A stretch of DNA of 64,000 nt from an uncultured Prevotella sp. (GCA_900315835.1 ONAR01000004.1:1-64000), one strand, 5' to 3'; shown: positions 53,813 through 63,275, numbered from the stretch's first letter. The notes: generated by a model not told the origin, from the letters alone. Program-made: numbers and translations.

Positions 53813-56800
53813 TCAGTTACTCACCGTCATTTTCCCGGCCTTTTTGAATCCGTTGCCGGTCAGGAGATAATAGTGCACTCCCGTCGCAAGCCCGTCGGTG
53901 GCGATCGTCGTCTGCCCCTGAGCCTCTACGGTGAGCGTCTGTACGATACGTCCGGATGTGTCGAAGAGCTTCCATTGGCAAGGAGCGTGGATGTTCCTTG
54001 GTGTCAAGGTGAGCGTCTGTCCTTTCGAGATGTGGCTTGAGGACAGCAGGATGTCGCTTGGCAACAGCTCCTCGCCCGTGATGCCGTTCGGCACATCCTT
54101 GTCGCCGGCTATCATTCTCCTGACGGTCTTGGTGTCCGTTCCGGCGGGAGTGGCCACAGTGAGCGTGACGTCGTAGCTCTGTCCGTCGGCCACGGTGACC
54201 ACCGGGTTGCGAACCTCGGGATTGGAGACGAAGAGCGGCTGTGGGTCAAAGGCCCATTTCCATGAAGCCTTCTGCTGATTGACAATGGAATAGCTGTCAA
54301 ACTCGATATTCGTCCTGCCAGGCTCCTCCGCCTGTCCCCGGTTGAGGATGAGCGGCTGCGCGATGGGGCGGAATTCGCGGTCGTTGAGGTCGCGCTGCCA
54401 GATGCCGTTGTTGGTGGCTATGCGGATCTTCCCCTCCTTGTAGAAAGGAAGCATCCTGTTGATGGTGATGACGGGAGGCAGGCCTTCGGAGAAATCTGTC
54501 CATTGCTTTTGGCTCTCGTCCCAATAGAGCACACGGCTCCGCAGGGCCATATAGCCATTGTTGAGCGACCGGTACACACTGCCCGCGGCATAGGCCGCAT
54601 CCTTGTCGTTGCCAGTGAGGAAAAAGCGGTTGACAAGATATTGCTCACCCGTGGCGGGCACGGACAGGCCGCGGTCCAGGTGCTCCCATGACAGTCCGTT
54701 GTCCGTGGTGCGGTACATTCCGCCGGGCGTGCCGGTGGTGATCCATATCTCATTCTCATTGCGCGGATGTATAGCTGCCTTAGGCTTGAGCGCATTGACG
54801 ATCTCTGCCGGGAGGTTGGGCATGGCCTCAAAGGTCTGTCCACCATCCATCGAGCAGTAGACATTCGAGCGGGTGGTCACCACGATCTTGTCGGGGTTGG
54901 ACCTTGAGATGACGTGCGAGGTGATGGGTTGCGGGAACTGGTGGAGCTGCACAAAGCTTTCGCCGTCGTCCACCGTCTTCCACAGCGTGCGGAAGTCGTC
55001 GTCCCACTCTCCCTTGATGATGAGGAAGCTTTTGGCATAGCGTGGGTCGAACTCAAAGCCGAGTCCGAACTGCGTAGACTCGGCCGGATAGTTCCAGAAA
55101 CCATAGAAAGGCACGAACTCGTCGTGCCAGTCATCGGGCATGATGACATTCTCGGAGTCCTGGTAGGCTATCTTTCTCGGATTGCTGAGAAAGACGTATC
55201 CCGTGGAGCGCTCGCTTCCCTTCATGCTGATGGTGGCTCCGTTGTAGCGGTCCATCTGCGACATGTTGCCGTTGTGGTTTCTTCCCCCCACCATCACGTC
55301 CTCGTTCCATCCCTGGTCAAAGCCCCAGAACTCGGAGGCGTATATGCCGTTGATGCGTGCCTCGGCCCGGCTTCCGAAGAAGTCGGGCGAATAGATGACA
55401 CCTCCGTCGGTCGAGAGCCAGGTGTCGCCCCCCGAAGTGTAGATGTCCTGCATGTCGCAGTGAAGGTCGAACTTGCCATAGTAACCGCCCACGTTGCTGA
55501 GCGTGGCACCGCCATCATCGGAGCGATAGAGCTGCAAGAGGCCGAAGAGCACGTGCTCGGGGTCGGTGTCGGAGGCGGTCACCACCATGTCGTAGTAGCC
55601 TTGTCCGCCCGCGCGGTCGTGCGACTCCATCTGTTCCGCTATCTTGTCATAGACCGTCCATGTGGCTCCGCCGTCTTTGCTCTTCATCAGCACGGGAGCC
55701 CCGGCATAGAACGGAGGATTGACGGAACCGATACCGTCGTTGCGGCAGGCCCACACATATATATAGTCTCTGCCCGAGGGTGCCGCCGACAGGCCTATGC
55801 GCCCGCATGCCAGGCTGAAAGCCAACTGCGGCATGCGCTGGCTGAAGGACTTTCCCCCGTTGGTGCTGACACAGAAGTTGACCTTGCTGCCCTGCCTGAG
55901 CATGGCATAGACGGTCTGCGTGTCTCCATGCTTGTATTTAAGGTCGAAGCATTGTCCTGAGGCCACGGAGGTCCAGGTGACTCCGCCATCTTCCGAGACA
56001 TAGATGCCCGCGTCGGTGCCCACCATGATGCGGTTGTCGTGGGTGGGGGCAAACAGTGCGTCGCGTGTCCTGGCACTGCTGCTGCCAAGCTGTCCCGGCG
56101 TGATGTCGGTCCAGGAACGGCCCCCGTCGGTGGTGAGCCAAAGGAACGGCCCGGCTCCTACGACCACCTTCTCAGCATCTGTGGGCGAGACGTCGATGGT
56201 CGTAATCTCTCCACCTAAGTAGTAGCTGCCGGTGGTGGGTGTCCAGTGCTGCCCCTTGTCCACCGACTTGAACACCATGCCGGTTTCCGTGCCGCAATAG
56301 AGCGTGTTGGGATCCGATTTCGAGATACCTAAGCGCTGGACATTGGCCTGGGCCGGCGACAGCTGCTTGGTCTTGTAGTCGTAGGTCACTATGGGTGAGA
56401 GCAGCTGCCAGCCGGCTGTGGCGTCCTGAGCCATAGCCTTGGCCGGCAAAGGATGTGCAGTGCGTTGATTAGCCTGGCGCACATAATCCCTGACCGCTGC
56501 CATGTCGGGCATGCGGATACTTCCGTCGGCCCGGACGTAAGGCTCATAGGCCTTCTGCCACCGCCGGAAGTAGTTGACCGTGGCTTTCATGAGCGGTGTC
56601 TTGCGCCGTGCGTCAGGATGACGGAGGAGAAAATGTGTGAACGAGTCCGTCACGGCATGGTAGTTGACACGTTCGGGGCAGGCAAGCTCTGCCATCCATG
56701 CCGGAGCGCCGGCGGGCAGGGAGGCCGGCGCATAAGGGCGGTAAGAGTTGGACAGGGAATCTGTCTGCGCCATTGCTCCCGTGGAGAGACAGAGGGCGCA

Positions 56801-56830
56801 TGCCATCAATAAAGTTTTTCTGTTGTGCAC
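53813..56830 (-). CDS. Large secreted VPS10/BNR beta-propeller protein with PKD and type IX sorting domain (1)
   Basis: A 1005-aa exported protein. Signal peptide 1-21 (ends GAMAQ). An N-terminal segment (about 30-115) with LPAGAPAWMAE and VNYFRRWQKAYEPYVRADG is shared with the next protein and unassigned. A 600-residue region of BNR/sortilin-type repeats follows (TDGGRSWTDI, SEDGGVTWTSV, KDGGATWTVYD and others), then a PKD-like domain (about 840-910) and a C-terminal T9SS-type domain ending LLTGNGFKKAGKMTVSN. No sialidase catalytic set (Arg triad, Asp box context) was evident, so a binding role is more likely than hydrolysis. Middle gene of a three-gene operon. Confidence 0.82.
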   Translation of the reverse strand: MHNRKTLLMACALCLSTGAMAQTDSLSNSYRPYAPASLPAGAPAWMAELACPERVNYHAVTDSFTHFLLRHPDARRKTPLMKATVNYFRRWQKAYEPYVRADGSIRMPDMAAVRDYVRQANQRTAHPLPAKAMAQDATAGWQLLSPIVTYDYKTKQLSPAQANVQRLGISKSDPNTLYCGTETGMVFKSVDKGQHWTPTTGSYYLGGEITTIDVSPTDAEKVVVGAGPFLWLTTDGGRSWTDITPGQLGSSSARTRDALFAPTHDNRIMVGTDAGIYVSEDGGVTWTSVASGQCFDLKYKHGDTQTVYAMLRQGSKVNFCVSTNGGKSFSQRMPQLAFSLACGRIGLSAAPSGRDYIYVWACRNDGIGSVNPPFYAGAPVLMKSKDGGATWTVYDKIAEQMESHDRAGGQGYYDMVVTASDTDPEHVLFGLLQLYRSDDGGATLSNVGGYYGKFDLHCDMQDIYTSGGDTWLSTDGGVIYSPDFFGSRAEARINGIYASEFWGFDQGWNEDVMVGGRNHNGNMSQMDRYNGATISMKGSERSTGYVFLSNPRKIAYQDSENVIMPDDWHDEFVPFYGFWNYPAESTQFGLGFEFDPRYAKSFLIIKGEWDDDFRTLWKTVDDGESFVQLHQFPQPITSHVISRSNPDKIVVTTRSNVYCSMDGGQTFEAMPNLPAEIVNALKPKAAIHPRNENEIWITTGTPGGMYRTTDNGLSWEHLDRGLSVPATGEQYLVNRFFLTGNDKDAAYAAGSVYRSLNNGYMALRSRVLYWDESQKQWTDFSEGLPPVITINRMLPFYKEGKIRIATNNGIWQRDLNDREFRPIAQPLILNRGQAEEPGRTNIEFDSYSIVNQQKASWKWAFDPQPLFVSNPEVRNPVVTVADGQSYDVTLTVATPAGTDTKTVRRMIAGDKDVPNGITGEELLPSDILLSSSHISKGQTLTLTPRNIHAPCQWKLFDTSGRIVQTLTVEAQGQTTIATDGLATGVHYYLLTGNGFKKAGKMTVSN

Positions 56831-56853
56831 GATTGGAGAATTTTGAAAATTAG

Positions 56854-59800
56854 TTATTCTATCGCGAACTTCCCGAAATATTTGCGGTTCGGTGTGCGCA
56901 GCTCGTAAATGTATATGCCTTTGGCGTAGTTTGGAAGACTGAGTGTCTTCTTTTGAATACCTCTCCCGATGACTTCCTTGTGGAGCAACATTCCTTTTGC
57001 GTTGTGAAGGGTCAGCGTCTTGGTCTCGTCCAGGCCTTTGGCATCAACGGTCAGCACCAGTCTGCCCGCCGCAGCCTCTGCCTCCACGCTTACGTCCGGC
57101 ATCGCCACGGGTTCGGGCAGGCCCGTCTCGCCATCTATGCGGATCATGCCGCGGATGGTCCGGCTGTCCGTTCCCTGGGGTGTGGTGACGGTCAGGGTAA
57201 CGTCGTAGCTGCCTTTGTTGCCAAAGACAACCCTTGGCGACCGTGTGTCAGCCCCCGTGACCCGCTGGGGCTGAGGGCTGAAGGACCATTGCCATTTCGC
57301 GCCGTTTTGATTGACGATGGAATAGCTGTCGAACACGACCTCCATCCCGGGCGTGGCGGAGATGTCCCCGTTTCCGATATTGAGAGCCATGGGTTGCGCC
57401 ACAGGCCTGAACAGCCTGTCGCGGAGCGGTGCCTCCCATATTCCCTGGCTGGTGGCGACCCGCAGCAGTCCCTCCTTATAGAAAGGCTTGAGCCGTGCCA
57501 TGCGCGCCCCGGAGGGAAGCCCGTCGGAATATTCGATCCAGTCGGCCATCGTGTCGTCCTTATAGAACACCCTGGCCTGCTCCTGCGTGCCCAGATAAAC
57601 GCCGTTCTTCTCGTTGCCCGTAAGGATAATCCAATTGAAGCGCAGGCTCTTCAGACGATCTGTGAGCGGATAGTGCCAGGTCTCACCCTTGTCCATGGTG
57701 TAAGCCACACGGCCGGGAAGCGTGCCGTTGGTGTACCATATCTTGTGTTCGTCGCGCGGATCGACGGCAATGTCTATTCCCACGCTGCCGTTCGACTCGT
57801 CGTCGAAGGGCCGGTTCTCAAACCAGTCCCAGCTGGCGCCATTGTCATAAGAGTAGTAGATGTTGTACTTTCCTGCTACATAGACGTAGTCGGGATTTGA
57901 TCTGGCAAACTCGTAGTCGGCCACATCCTCTCCCTCGAGATCACAGAACAGCCGGAAGGAGCGGCCCTCGTCCTCGGAGACATAAACCTTGTCGCGGTCG
58001 TCCTGCTCGTTGGAGCTCATCATCAGGCGCAGGGCGTAGCGCGGATCAAAGCTCAGCTCATTGCTTGTCATGAGCGTCTCGTGCGGTTTCTTTCCGGCAA
58101 ACTGTTCACCGTAGGTTGTCGTCACCTTTCCGTCCAGCCGGTCTGGGACGACACTGGTTCCCGCGTCAGAGAAGTACACCTTCCTGGGATTGCTGAGCAG
58201 CACATGGCCGGTGGCATACTCCACACCGCCAACGTGCAGCGTGTTGCCCTCGCTGTAGGCGGCAGCGGCCACAATGTCGCCGTTGTGCCAGCGCCCGCCG
58301 GCCATGATGTCCTCGTTCCATCCTTGTCCGAAGCCGTGGAAGTCGCTGGCATAGATGCCGGTATTGCAATCGGTGCCTGGCGTGGCAAAGAAGTCGGGTG
58401 AGTATTTTACGCCTCCGTCGGTGCAGATCCATGTATCGCTGCCGCAGACATCAATGTCCTGCATATCGGGATGCATGCCGTCAAGGTTCTGATACCCCCC
58501 TATTGCGGTGCTGCGCATTTCGCCCTTTCCGCCCTCTGTCGACCGGTAAGCGGAGCAGAGACCGAAGATGACATGGTCAGGGTTGGACGACGACGCTCCG
58601 ACCATCATGTCGAAATAGCCTTGCCCGCCCTTGTCGTTGTCGATATAGTCGGAGAAGGTCTGCCCGCGTCCGCGGCGCGTGGTATTGTCAGCCCAGCTGC
58701 GTCCGCCGTCCTTGCTCTGCAGGATATAGGGCAGGCCCAGTCCGCCGTAAGGACCCTCATCGTAGGTGCCGTCTTTCGCGTTGACAAGGGCATAGACATA
58801 GTCGCCGCCTGCCGGCGCGTCGGAGACACAGATGCGTCCGGCGGTGATATTGGCTACGGGCAGCGCGGAGGGCTGGAAATGCTCTCCGCCATCCTCTGAG
58901 ATGTAAAATCCGAACTTATCCTGCCCGTCAGCCTTTGCCAGCAGATAAACACGCCCGCTGTTGCCGGGCTGCAGTTCGTGGTCGTGACAAATGCCTGCAA
59001 ATGTCTTGCGGAAGGAGGAGCCTCCGTCGGTGGAGACGAAGAACCCGCCGCCCTGTCCGTCATTGATACCCGCCGCCACGGAAATGCGGGATGGCTGTCC
59101 GGGGGTGCAACGAATGCTGTTGACACGGTGTTCCACGCCCGGCAGCATCTGCCAGGTCTGTCCTCCGTCGGCACTGCGCCACAGCCGTTGTCCCCCACCC
59201 GCGAAGACAAGGTCGGGATTGTCCGGCGACACCTGCAAGGCATAGATGGGGCCGCCGAAGTTGTGAAGGGCATTGCAAGGCTTCCAACTCTTGCCTTTAT
59301 CGGCAGTCTTGAATATTACGCCGGTCTCGGTACCACAATATACGATAGAGGGATTGCTTCGCGCCACGCTTATGCGATAGACGCACACTTGTGAGTCTTT
59401 CAGCCGGAAGCCGCCGGCGTCATTGACATAAGTGGCGTTGGGTCCTATGTTCCGCCATTTCCCGCCCGTTGAAGCCTCGTCGCGTGCCACGGCCCTTCGC
59501 CTGTTGAGCAACGCGAGGCTGTCGGAAAAATGTTGTTGTGAGGGCAAATGTATCATTCCGTCGGCGCCGACAAACGGGCGGTAGGCCTTCATCCACCGGC
59601 GGTAGAAGTTCACGGCCGGTTTCCGGTCCACCGTCTTTACCCGGGCATCCACATCCTCGGCCAGCCAGCCGCGGTAGAGGCTGTCCATCAGAGCATAGCT
59701 CACGCCCGACGGGTCGTCGCGGATGGCGGCCATCCAGACCGGCGCCCCCTCTGGAAGCGGTTCACGGCTGTATGGGTCGTAAACACTTTCACTGTCTTCA

Positions 59801-59868
59801 TAGCCATAGACACTGCCCGCAAGTGCCAGACCTAACAGGGATAATGGTATCCATGGTCTTCTTTTCAT
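56854..59868 (-). CDS. Large secreted VPS10/BNR beta-propeller protein with PKD and type IX sorting domain (2)
   Basis: A 1004-aa paralogue of the previous protein, in the same order: signal peptide (ATG 59868, MKRRPWIPLSLLGLALAGS), the shared N-terminal block (LPEGAPVWMAA, VNFYRRWMKAYRPFVGADG), BNR/sortilin-like repeats (TADKGKSWKPC, SADGGQTWQML, STDGGSSFRK, SEDEGRSFRL), PKD-like region near 880-930 and a type IX-like C-terminus (YIYELRTPNRKYFGKFAIE). The two proteins are nearly equal in length but well diverged, so the duplication is old. First gene of the operon, followed 23 bp later by its paralogue. Confidence 0.82.
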   Translation of the reverse strand: MKRRPWIPLSLLGLALAGSVYGYEDSESVYDPYSREPLPEGAPVWMAAIRDDPSGVSYALMDSLYRGWLAEDVDARVKTVDRKPAVNFYRRWMKAYRPFVGADGMIHLPSQQHFSDSLALLNRRRAVARDEASTGGKWRNIGPNATYVNDAGGFRLKDSQVCVYRISVARSNPSIVYCGTETGVIFKTADKGKSWKPCNALHNFGGPIYALQVSPDNPDLVFAGGGQRLWRSADGGQTWQMLPGVEHRVNSIRCTPGQPSRISVAAGINDGQGGGFFVSTDGGSSFRKTFAGICHDHELQPGNSGRVYLLAKADGQDKFGFYISEDGGEHFQPSALPVANITAGRICVSDAPAGGDYVYALVNAKDGTYDEGPYGGLGLPYILQSKDGGRSWADNTTRRGRGQTFSDYIDNDKGGQGYFDMMVGASSSNPDHVIFGLCSAYRSTEGGKGEMRSTAIGGYQNLDGMHPDMQDIDVCGSDTWICTDGGVKYSPDFFATPGTDCNTGIYASDFHGFGQGWNEDIMAGGRWHNGDIVAAAAYSEGNTLHVGGVEYATGHVLLSNPRKVYFSDAGTSVVPDRLDGKVTTTYGEQFAGKKPHETLMTSNELSFDPRYALRLMMSSNEQDDRDKVYVSEDEGRSFRLFCDLEGEDVADYEFARSNPDYVYVAGKYNIYYSYDNGASWDWFENRPFDDESNGSVGIDIAVDPRDEHKIWYTNGTLPGRVAYTMDKGETWHYPLTDRLKSLRFNWIILTGNEKNGVYLGTQEQARVFYKDDTMADWIEYSDGLPSGARMARLKPFYKEGLLRVATSQGIWEAPLRDRLFRPVAQPMALNIGNGDISATPGMEVVFDSYSIVNQNGAKWQWSFSPQPQRVTGADTRSPRVVFGNKGSYDVTLTVTTPQGTDSRTIRGMIRIDGETGLPEPVAMPDVSVEAEAAAGRLVLTVDAKGLDETKTLTLHNAKGMLLHKEVIGRGIQKKTLSLPNYAKGIYIYELRTPNRKYFGKFAIE

Positions 59869-59901
59869 TGTCAGATGAGTTATGTCGGTTTTAGAATGGC
59901 A

Positions 59902-59933
59902 CAAAGTTAATTAATAATCTTTTCAATACCAAA
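59902..59933 (-). promoter_or_regulatory. Promoter of the propeller/TonB operon
   Basis: TTTG (59933-59930), a 20-bp spacer and TAACTTTG (59909-59902) on the minus strand, 33 bp before the ATG at 59868. It is the only promoter of this type I could place upstream of the three genes. Confidence 0.75.
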
Positions 59934-60026
59934 TAAAATACATGAATATTCAGTGATAACAACAATGCGAAACAAAACGGTATCGCGGGACAAGCGCAAC
60001 AACAAAAACTCGGGGCATGATACGGA

Positions 60027-60070
60027 ATCGTGACACAACTGAGGCAGGATCGTGACACAACTGAGGCAGG
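60027..60070. repeat. Two tandem 22-bp repeats
   Basis: Identical units beginning ATCGTGACACAACTGAGG at 60027-60048 and 60049-60070, followed by ATCCTGCCAC which is complementary to part of the unit. Confidence 0.9.
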
Positions 60071-60153
60071 ATCCTGCCACGGGCGAAGGCGATGGCAGAA
60101 CTGAGAAATAACGTTTCTATATAACAAAATAGTTCGGCCTGTACGGTAATGTT

Positions 60154-60187
60154 TTGCAGTGGCCGCCATTGGAGGCGGCCACTGCAA
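60154..60187. repeat. Strong 14-bp stem hairpin
   Basis: Arms 60154-60167 and 60174-60187 (TTGCAGTGGCCGCC and its exact complement) with a 6-nt loop. Located between divergently oriented transcription flow ends: downstream of the AAA-ATPase gene on the minus strand. It lacks a U-run on either side, so it is a weak terminator candidate. Confidence 0.75.
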
Positions 60188-60218
60188 TCAATACCTCCCT
60201 GTTCATTCCTCACTTTTC

Positions 60219-60288
60219 ATTCAACATTCAACATTCAACATTCAACATTTAACAGTCAACAGTCAACATTCAACATTCAACATTTAAC
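60219..60288. repeat. Ten 7-bp repeats overlapping a gene end
   Basis: Units ATTCAAC (with ATTTAAC and AGTCAAC variants). The leftmost part is intergenic; the right part encodes the last residues (NVKC) and stop of the AAA-ATPase gene. The truncated paralogue has a different C-terminus there, so the array replaced the original end. Confidence 0.85.
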
Positions 60289-61875
60289 ATTCTCTTCCGC
60301 TTCCCACTCGTCCACGGTGTGCTTGTCTGCATCGAAACGTATGCCGACTTTCACCACCCGTCGGCCGTCGGTGAGGTAGGGCGTGGCATAGCCGCGGGCG
60401 TTGATTTGGTCGAGGGCATGGCGGGCCGTGTCGCCCACCTTCAGCTCCATCACGTAGATGGCGTCGGGCATGAGGATGACAATGTCCACGCGTCCGCCCG
60501 CCACCTTCACCTGCGTACGGGCATAGACGTTGAGCATGGAGAAGATGAGGTAAAACGTGTATTCGTAGAAGCCCTCCCTGGTGCTGGCCTCGGCGAGCTT
60601 CTTCCTGAAGCCCTCCACATAGGGTATGCCGGCAAGATACGACTGCATGTGCCGCATGGCAAGGTCGATGTCGCCCTGCCTGAGTGCTTTCCAGAACCTC
60701 GCGGCAAAGCCTATCTGCACGTCGCCGCTGTTCAGCCCCGTGTAGGTGGGCAGCAGGCCATAGATATATCCCACTCGCACCTCCTGGTTGGGGATGGCAA
60801 GGCGGTAGGCTTCCGTTTCGGGGTCGTAGTCCTTGATGGTGAGGTAGCCGCTCTGATAGAGCAGCGGCAGGGCATCTTTCATGTTCTCCGTAGGCTGGTC
60901 GAAGGCCGACTCCGGTACGTCGAGCGAGTCGAGCGAGGTGATGTCGGTGTGGAAATGCTGCATCTGCTTGATGAGGAAGGTGGGCGTGCCGGAGGCAAAC
61001 CAGTAGTTGTTCAGCCTGCGGTGCAGGAAGCAGTTCAGCAGACTGAACGGGTTATAGACTTCAGGGGCTTCAGCGGCGAAATGGTAACCGTCGTAGCGCT
61101 GCTTGAGTTTATCGTGCATCTGCTCGGGCGTAATCTTCAGGACGGCGGACATACGCTCCACATCGGGCCAAAGGGTGGTGCACAGCTCCTCCTCGGTAAA
61201 GCCGCAGATGGTAGAGAACTCCTTCTCCAAAGAGACATTCGCCAGGTTGTTGATGGTGGAGAAGATGCTCAGCTGCGAGAACTTTGTAATGCCGGTGATG
61301 AAGCAGAACTTGATATACTGTTCATTAGCTTTGAGCGGTACATAGAACTCCTGCATGACCTTGCGCATGGCATCGAGTGTCTCCTGGTTGTGAAGCACGT
61401 CGAGCAGGGGCGCGTCGTACTCGTCGATAATGACCGCCACCTGCCGCCCCGTCTTCTCATAAAGCCTCCTGATTAGCGCGTCGAGTTTCTCTCCCGGTGT
61501 CACTTCTTCAGCATGGTCCTCATAAACGTCCAACCGTCTCAACAGGAAAATCAGCGCCCGCTGGAGTTCCTGGGCTGAGGACTTCCCCTTGCAGATGCTC
61601 AGGTCGAGATGAATGACAGGATAGGGAGTCCATTCCTTTTCAAGCGCCATGATTTTCAGTCCCTCAAACAACTCACGGTCGCCTTTGAAATACGATTCCA
61701 ATGTCGACGTGAGCAGCGACTTGCCGAAGCGGCGCGGACGGCTCATGAAAACAAATGTGGCATAGTGTGCCAATTGCCATACAAGGTCGGTCTTATCGAC
61801 ATAGATAAAGCCTTCTTTGATAACCCTTTCAAAGGTCTGTATGCCTACCGGGTATTTTCTCATCGTCTGCTCCAT
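60277..61875 (-). CDS. AAA-ATPase with C-terminal PD-(D/E)XK nuclease-like domain
   Basis: A 532-aa protein of the very common Bacteroidetes family with an AAA-ATPase-like N-terminal domain (signature SRPRRFGKSLL at 45-55 serving as P-loop, IIDEYDAPLLD near 145 as Walker B) and a PD-(D/E)XK superfamily C-terminus (DIVILMPDAIYVMELK, near 475). Usual annotation is ATP-binding protein; biological role is unknown, with mobile-element or defence links proposed. ATG 61875 is chosen, with 61863 and 61902 as alternatives. A 5'-truncated, highly similar copy lies at 50689-51545 in the same orientation. Confidence 0.88.
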   Translation of the reverse strand: MEQTMRKYPVGIQTFERVIKEGFIYVDKTDLVWQLAHYATFVFMSRPRRFGKSLLTSTLESYFKGDRELFEGLKIMALEKEWTPYPVIHLDLSICKGKSSAQELQRALIFLLRRLDVYEDHAEEVTPGEKLDALIRRLYEKTGRQVAVIIDEYDAPLLDVLHNQETLDAMRKVMQEFYVPLKANEQYIKFCFITGITKFSQLSIFSTINNLANVSLEKEFSTICGFTEEELCTTLWPDVERMSAVLKITPEQMHDKLKQRYDGYHFAAEAPEVYNPFSLLNCFLHRRLNNYWFASGTPTFLIKQMQHFHTDITSLDSLDVPESAFDQPTENMKDALPLLYQSGYLTIKDYDPETEAYRLAIPNQEVRVGYIYGLLPTYTGLNSGDVQIGFAARFWKALRQGDIDLAMRHMQSYLAGIPYVEGFRKKLAEASTREGFYEYTFYLIFSMLNVYARTQVKVAGGRVDIVILMPDAIYVMELKVGDTARHALDQINARGYATPYLTDGRRVVKVGIRFDADKHTVDEWEAEENVKC

Positions 61876-61902
61876 AATGCGTTCATCTGGTTTCTCTTGC
61901 AA

Positions 61903-62113
61903 AAATAGGCAAACTTTTCCGTATTGGCAAATCAGTGTGAGAAAAAAGTTACTGCCGGCAACGTCGAAGGTGGCAGTATTTCACGTGAAGTACTCGTGCG
62001 GGATGGCTGAGGCCCCCTGCCCATCGCGCATATTTCACACTTTTTAACTACGTGTGTCGTCCATTTCATCCGTCAGCATGGTGAACAAACCCTGAAAAGG
62101 GGACTAAGACGTA
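61903..62113. other. Intergenic region upstream of fecR
   Basis: No ECF sigma factor gene, which normally precedes fecR, is present; the 211 bp contain only a small hairpin (ACTGCC...GGTGGCAGT, about 61951-61977). No clear TAnnTTTG promoter was found. Confidence 0.55.
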
Positions 62114-63121
62114 ATGGAAAGAACCAGCATACAGAAAATCATCCGCCTGTGGTTAGGCCGTCAGACGCGCCAGCGCGACGAGCAAGCCTTGAAGACGTGG
62201 CTTGTCAGCAGCAAAGATGCTGACGAGAAGCGCGAGGCATGCTTCGGCGAATGGCAGCAGATGAATGTTGCCGGCGACCCGAAGGCTACCCGTGAGGCGC
62301 TCAGTCGCTTCCAGGAGCGGCGCGATGCGTATGAGGACCGGCTGCAACGGCGCCGTCGGCTCATGCGCGTGTTGCGCGTGGCGGCTTCAGTGGCCCTGCT
62401 CGTCGTATGCGGCACCGCCATCTGGTTCGGTTCCTTACATTATTATCATTCCGGCGACACCAAGCTTGCCGAGCTGATCGTGCCTGAGGACGGCCTCGAC
62501 AGCGTCACACTCTCCGACGGCACCAGGGTCTATGTCAACGGCGGCACCGCGCTCTACTACCCCAAGTCGTTCAACAAGCGGCTCGGCACGCGTGACGTCT
62601 ACCTCTTGGGCGAGGCCAACTTCACCGTGGCCAAGGACAGGCGGCACCCGTTCATCGTGCATGCCGGCCGGCTGAACGTGCAGGCCGTCGGCACGAAGTT
62701 CAACGTCAGGGCCTATCCCGGCAGCGACAGCATCGTCACCACCATGGAGGAGGGACTCATCAAGGTGTACGACGGCAAGATGACCGCCCTGATGCGGCCC
62801 AGCGACCAGATGGTCTATCGGCGCGGCCTGCGCAAGGTGAGCATGGGCCGCGTGACCAACATCGCCCAGGTGACCAGCTGGACGCAGGGCGACCTCGATT
62901 TCAACAACTCGTCGCTGACCGACATTGTCAATGCCATCAGCCGACACTATAATGTCGACATCGCGTTCGACTATGCCGTTGACCCCAATAAGCGCTTCAC
63001 GATGTCATTCCGGCACAACGAGCCGCTGAGAAGCGTCCTCGACGTGATTGTGCTTATGGGCAACGACCTGCATTACACCGTCAGCGGCCGCCTGGTAACG
63101 TTCTACCACGGCTCACGCTGA
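62114..63121 (+). CDS. FecR-family anti-sigma factor
   Basis: A 335-aa inner-membrane regulator. The cytoplasmic part is residues 1-92 (rich in charged residues), one membrane helix lies at about 95-112 (VAASVALLVVCGTAIWF), and the periplasmic FecR domain follows (LDSVTLSDGTRVYVNGGTALYYP to KVYDG, about 135-225) with the C-terminal DUF4974-type part (FNNSSLTDIVNAISRHYNVDI). Such proteins bind an ECF sigma factor and receive a signal from the TonB receptor next to them. The receptor gene begins 154 bp later, but no sigma gene is upstream. Confidence 0.93.
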   Translation: MERTSIQKIIRLWLGRQTRQRDEQALKTWLVSSKDADEKREACFGEWQQMNVAGDPKATREALSRFQERRDAYEDRLQRRRRLMRVLRVAASVALLVVCGTAIWFGSLHYYHSGDTKLAELIVPEDGLDSVTLSDGTRVYVNGGTALYYPKSFNKRLGTRDVYLLGEANFTVAKDRRHPFIVHAGRLNVQAVGTKFNVRAYPGSDSIVTTMEEGLIKVYDGKMTALMRPSDQMVYRRGLRKVSMGRVTNIAQVTSWTQGDLDFNNSSLTDIVNAISRHYNVDIAFDYAVDPNKRFTMSFRHNEPLRSVLDVIVLMGNDLHYTVSGRLVTFYHGSR

Positions 63122-63259
63122 CAATCGCTTCAAATCTTCAATATGCCGCTACGGCACACCCCTCTGACCTGCACCCCAATCTTGCTAACGCCCCGCCCAC
63201 TGACACCCCTCAGTGAGGTCTTATATCAGAATAGAGTTTAAATTATATACATTAATTGT

Positions 63260-63270
63260 CCTAAAAACTA
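63260..63270 (+). promoter_or_regulatory. Small-RNA complementary element next to the susC start
   Basis: CCTAAAAACTA ends 5 nt before the ATG at 63276. Its exact complement TAGTTTTTAGG occurs twice in each small RNA core. An 11-base perfect match directly before a start codon is the kind of site used by translation-blocking RNAs, but A-rich leaders are common in this phylum, so chance is not excluded. Confidence 0.4.
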
Positions 63271-63275
63271 TCAAG

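Larger units (their letters stand above)
59869..60276. other. Intergenic region rich in short repeats
   Basis: No gene supported. It contains the operon promoter (59902-59932), two 22-bp repeats (60027-60070), a strong hairpin (60154-60187) and a 7-bp repeat array (60219-60288) that runs into the 3' end of the AAA-ATPase gene. Confidence 0.7.

Noticed and set aside
50689-61875. Composite transposon around the propeller/TonB operon
   Set aside because: The flanking copies are ATPase/nuclease-like genes without transposase motifs or terminal inverted repeats; homologous recombination is a simpler explanation.
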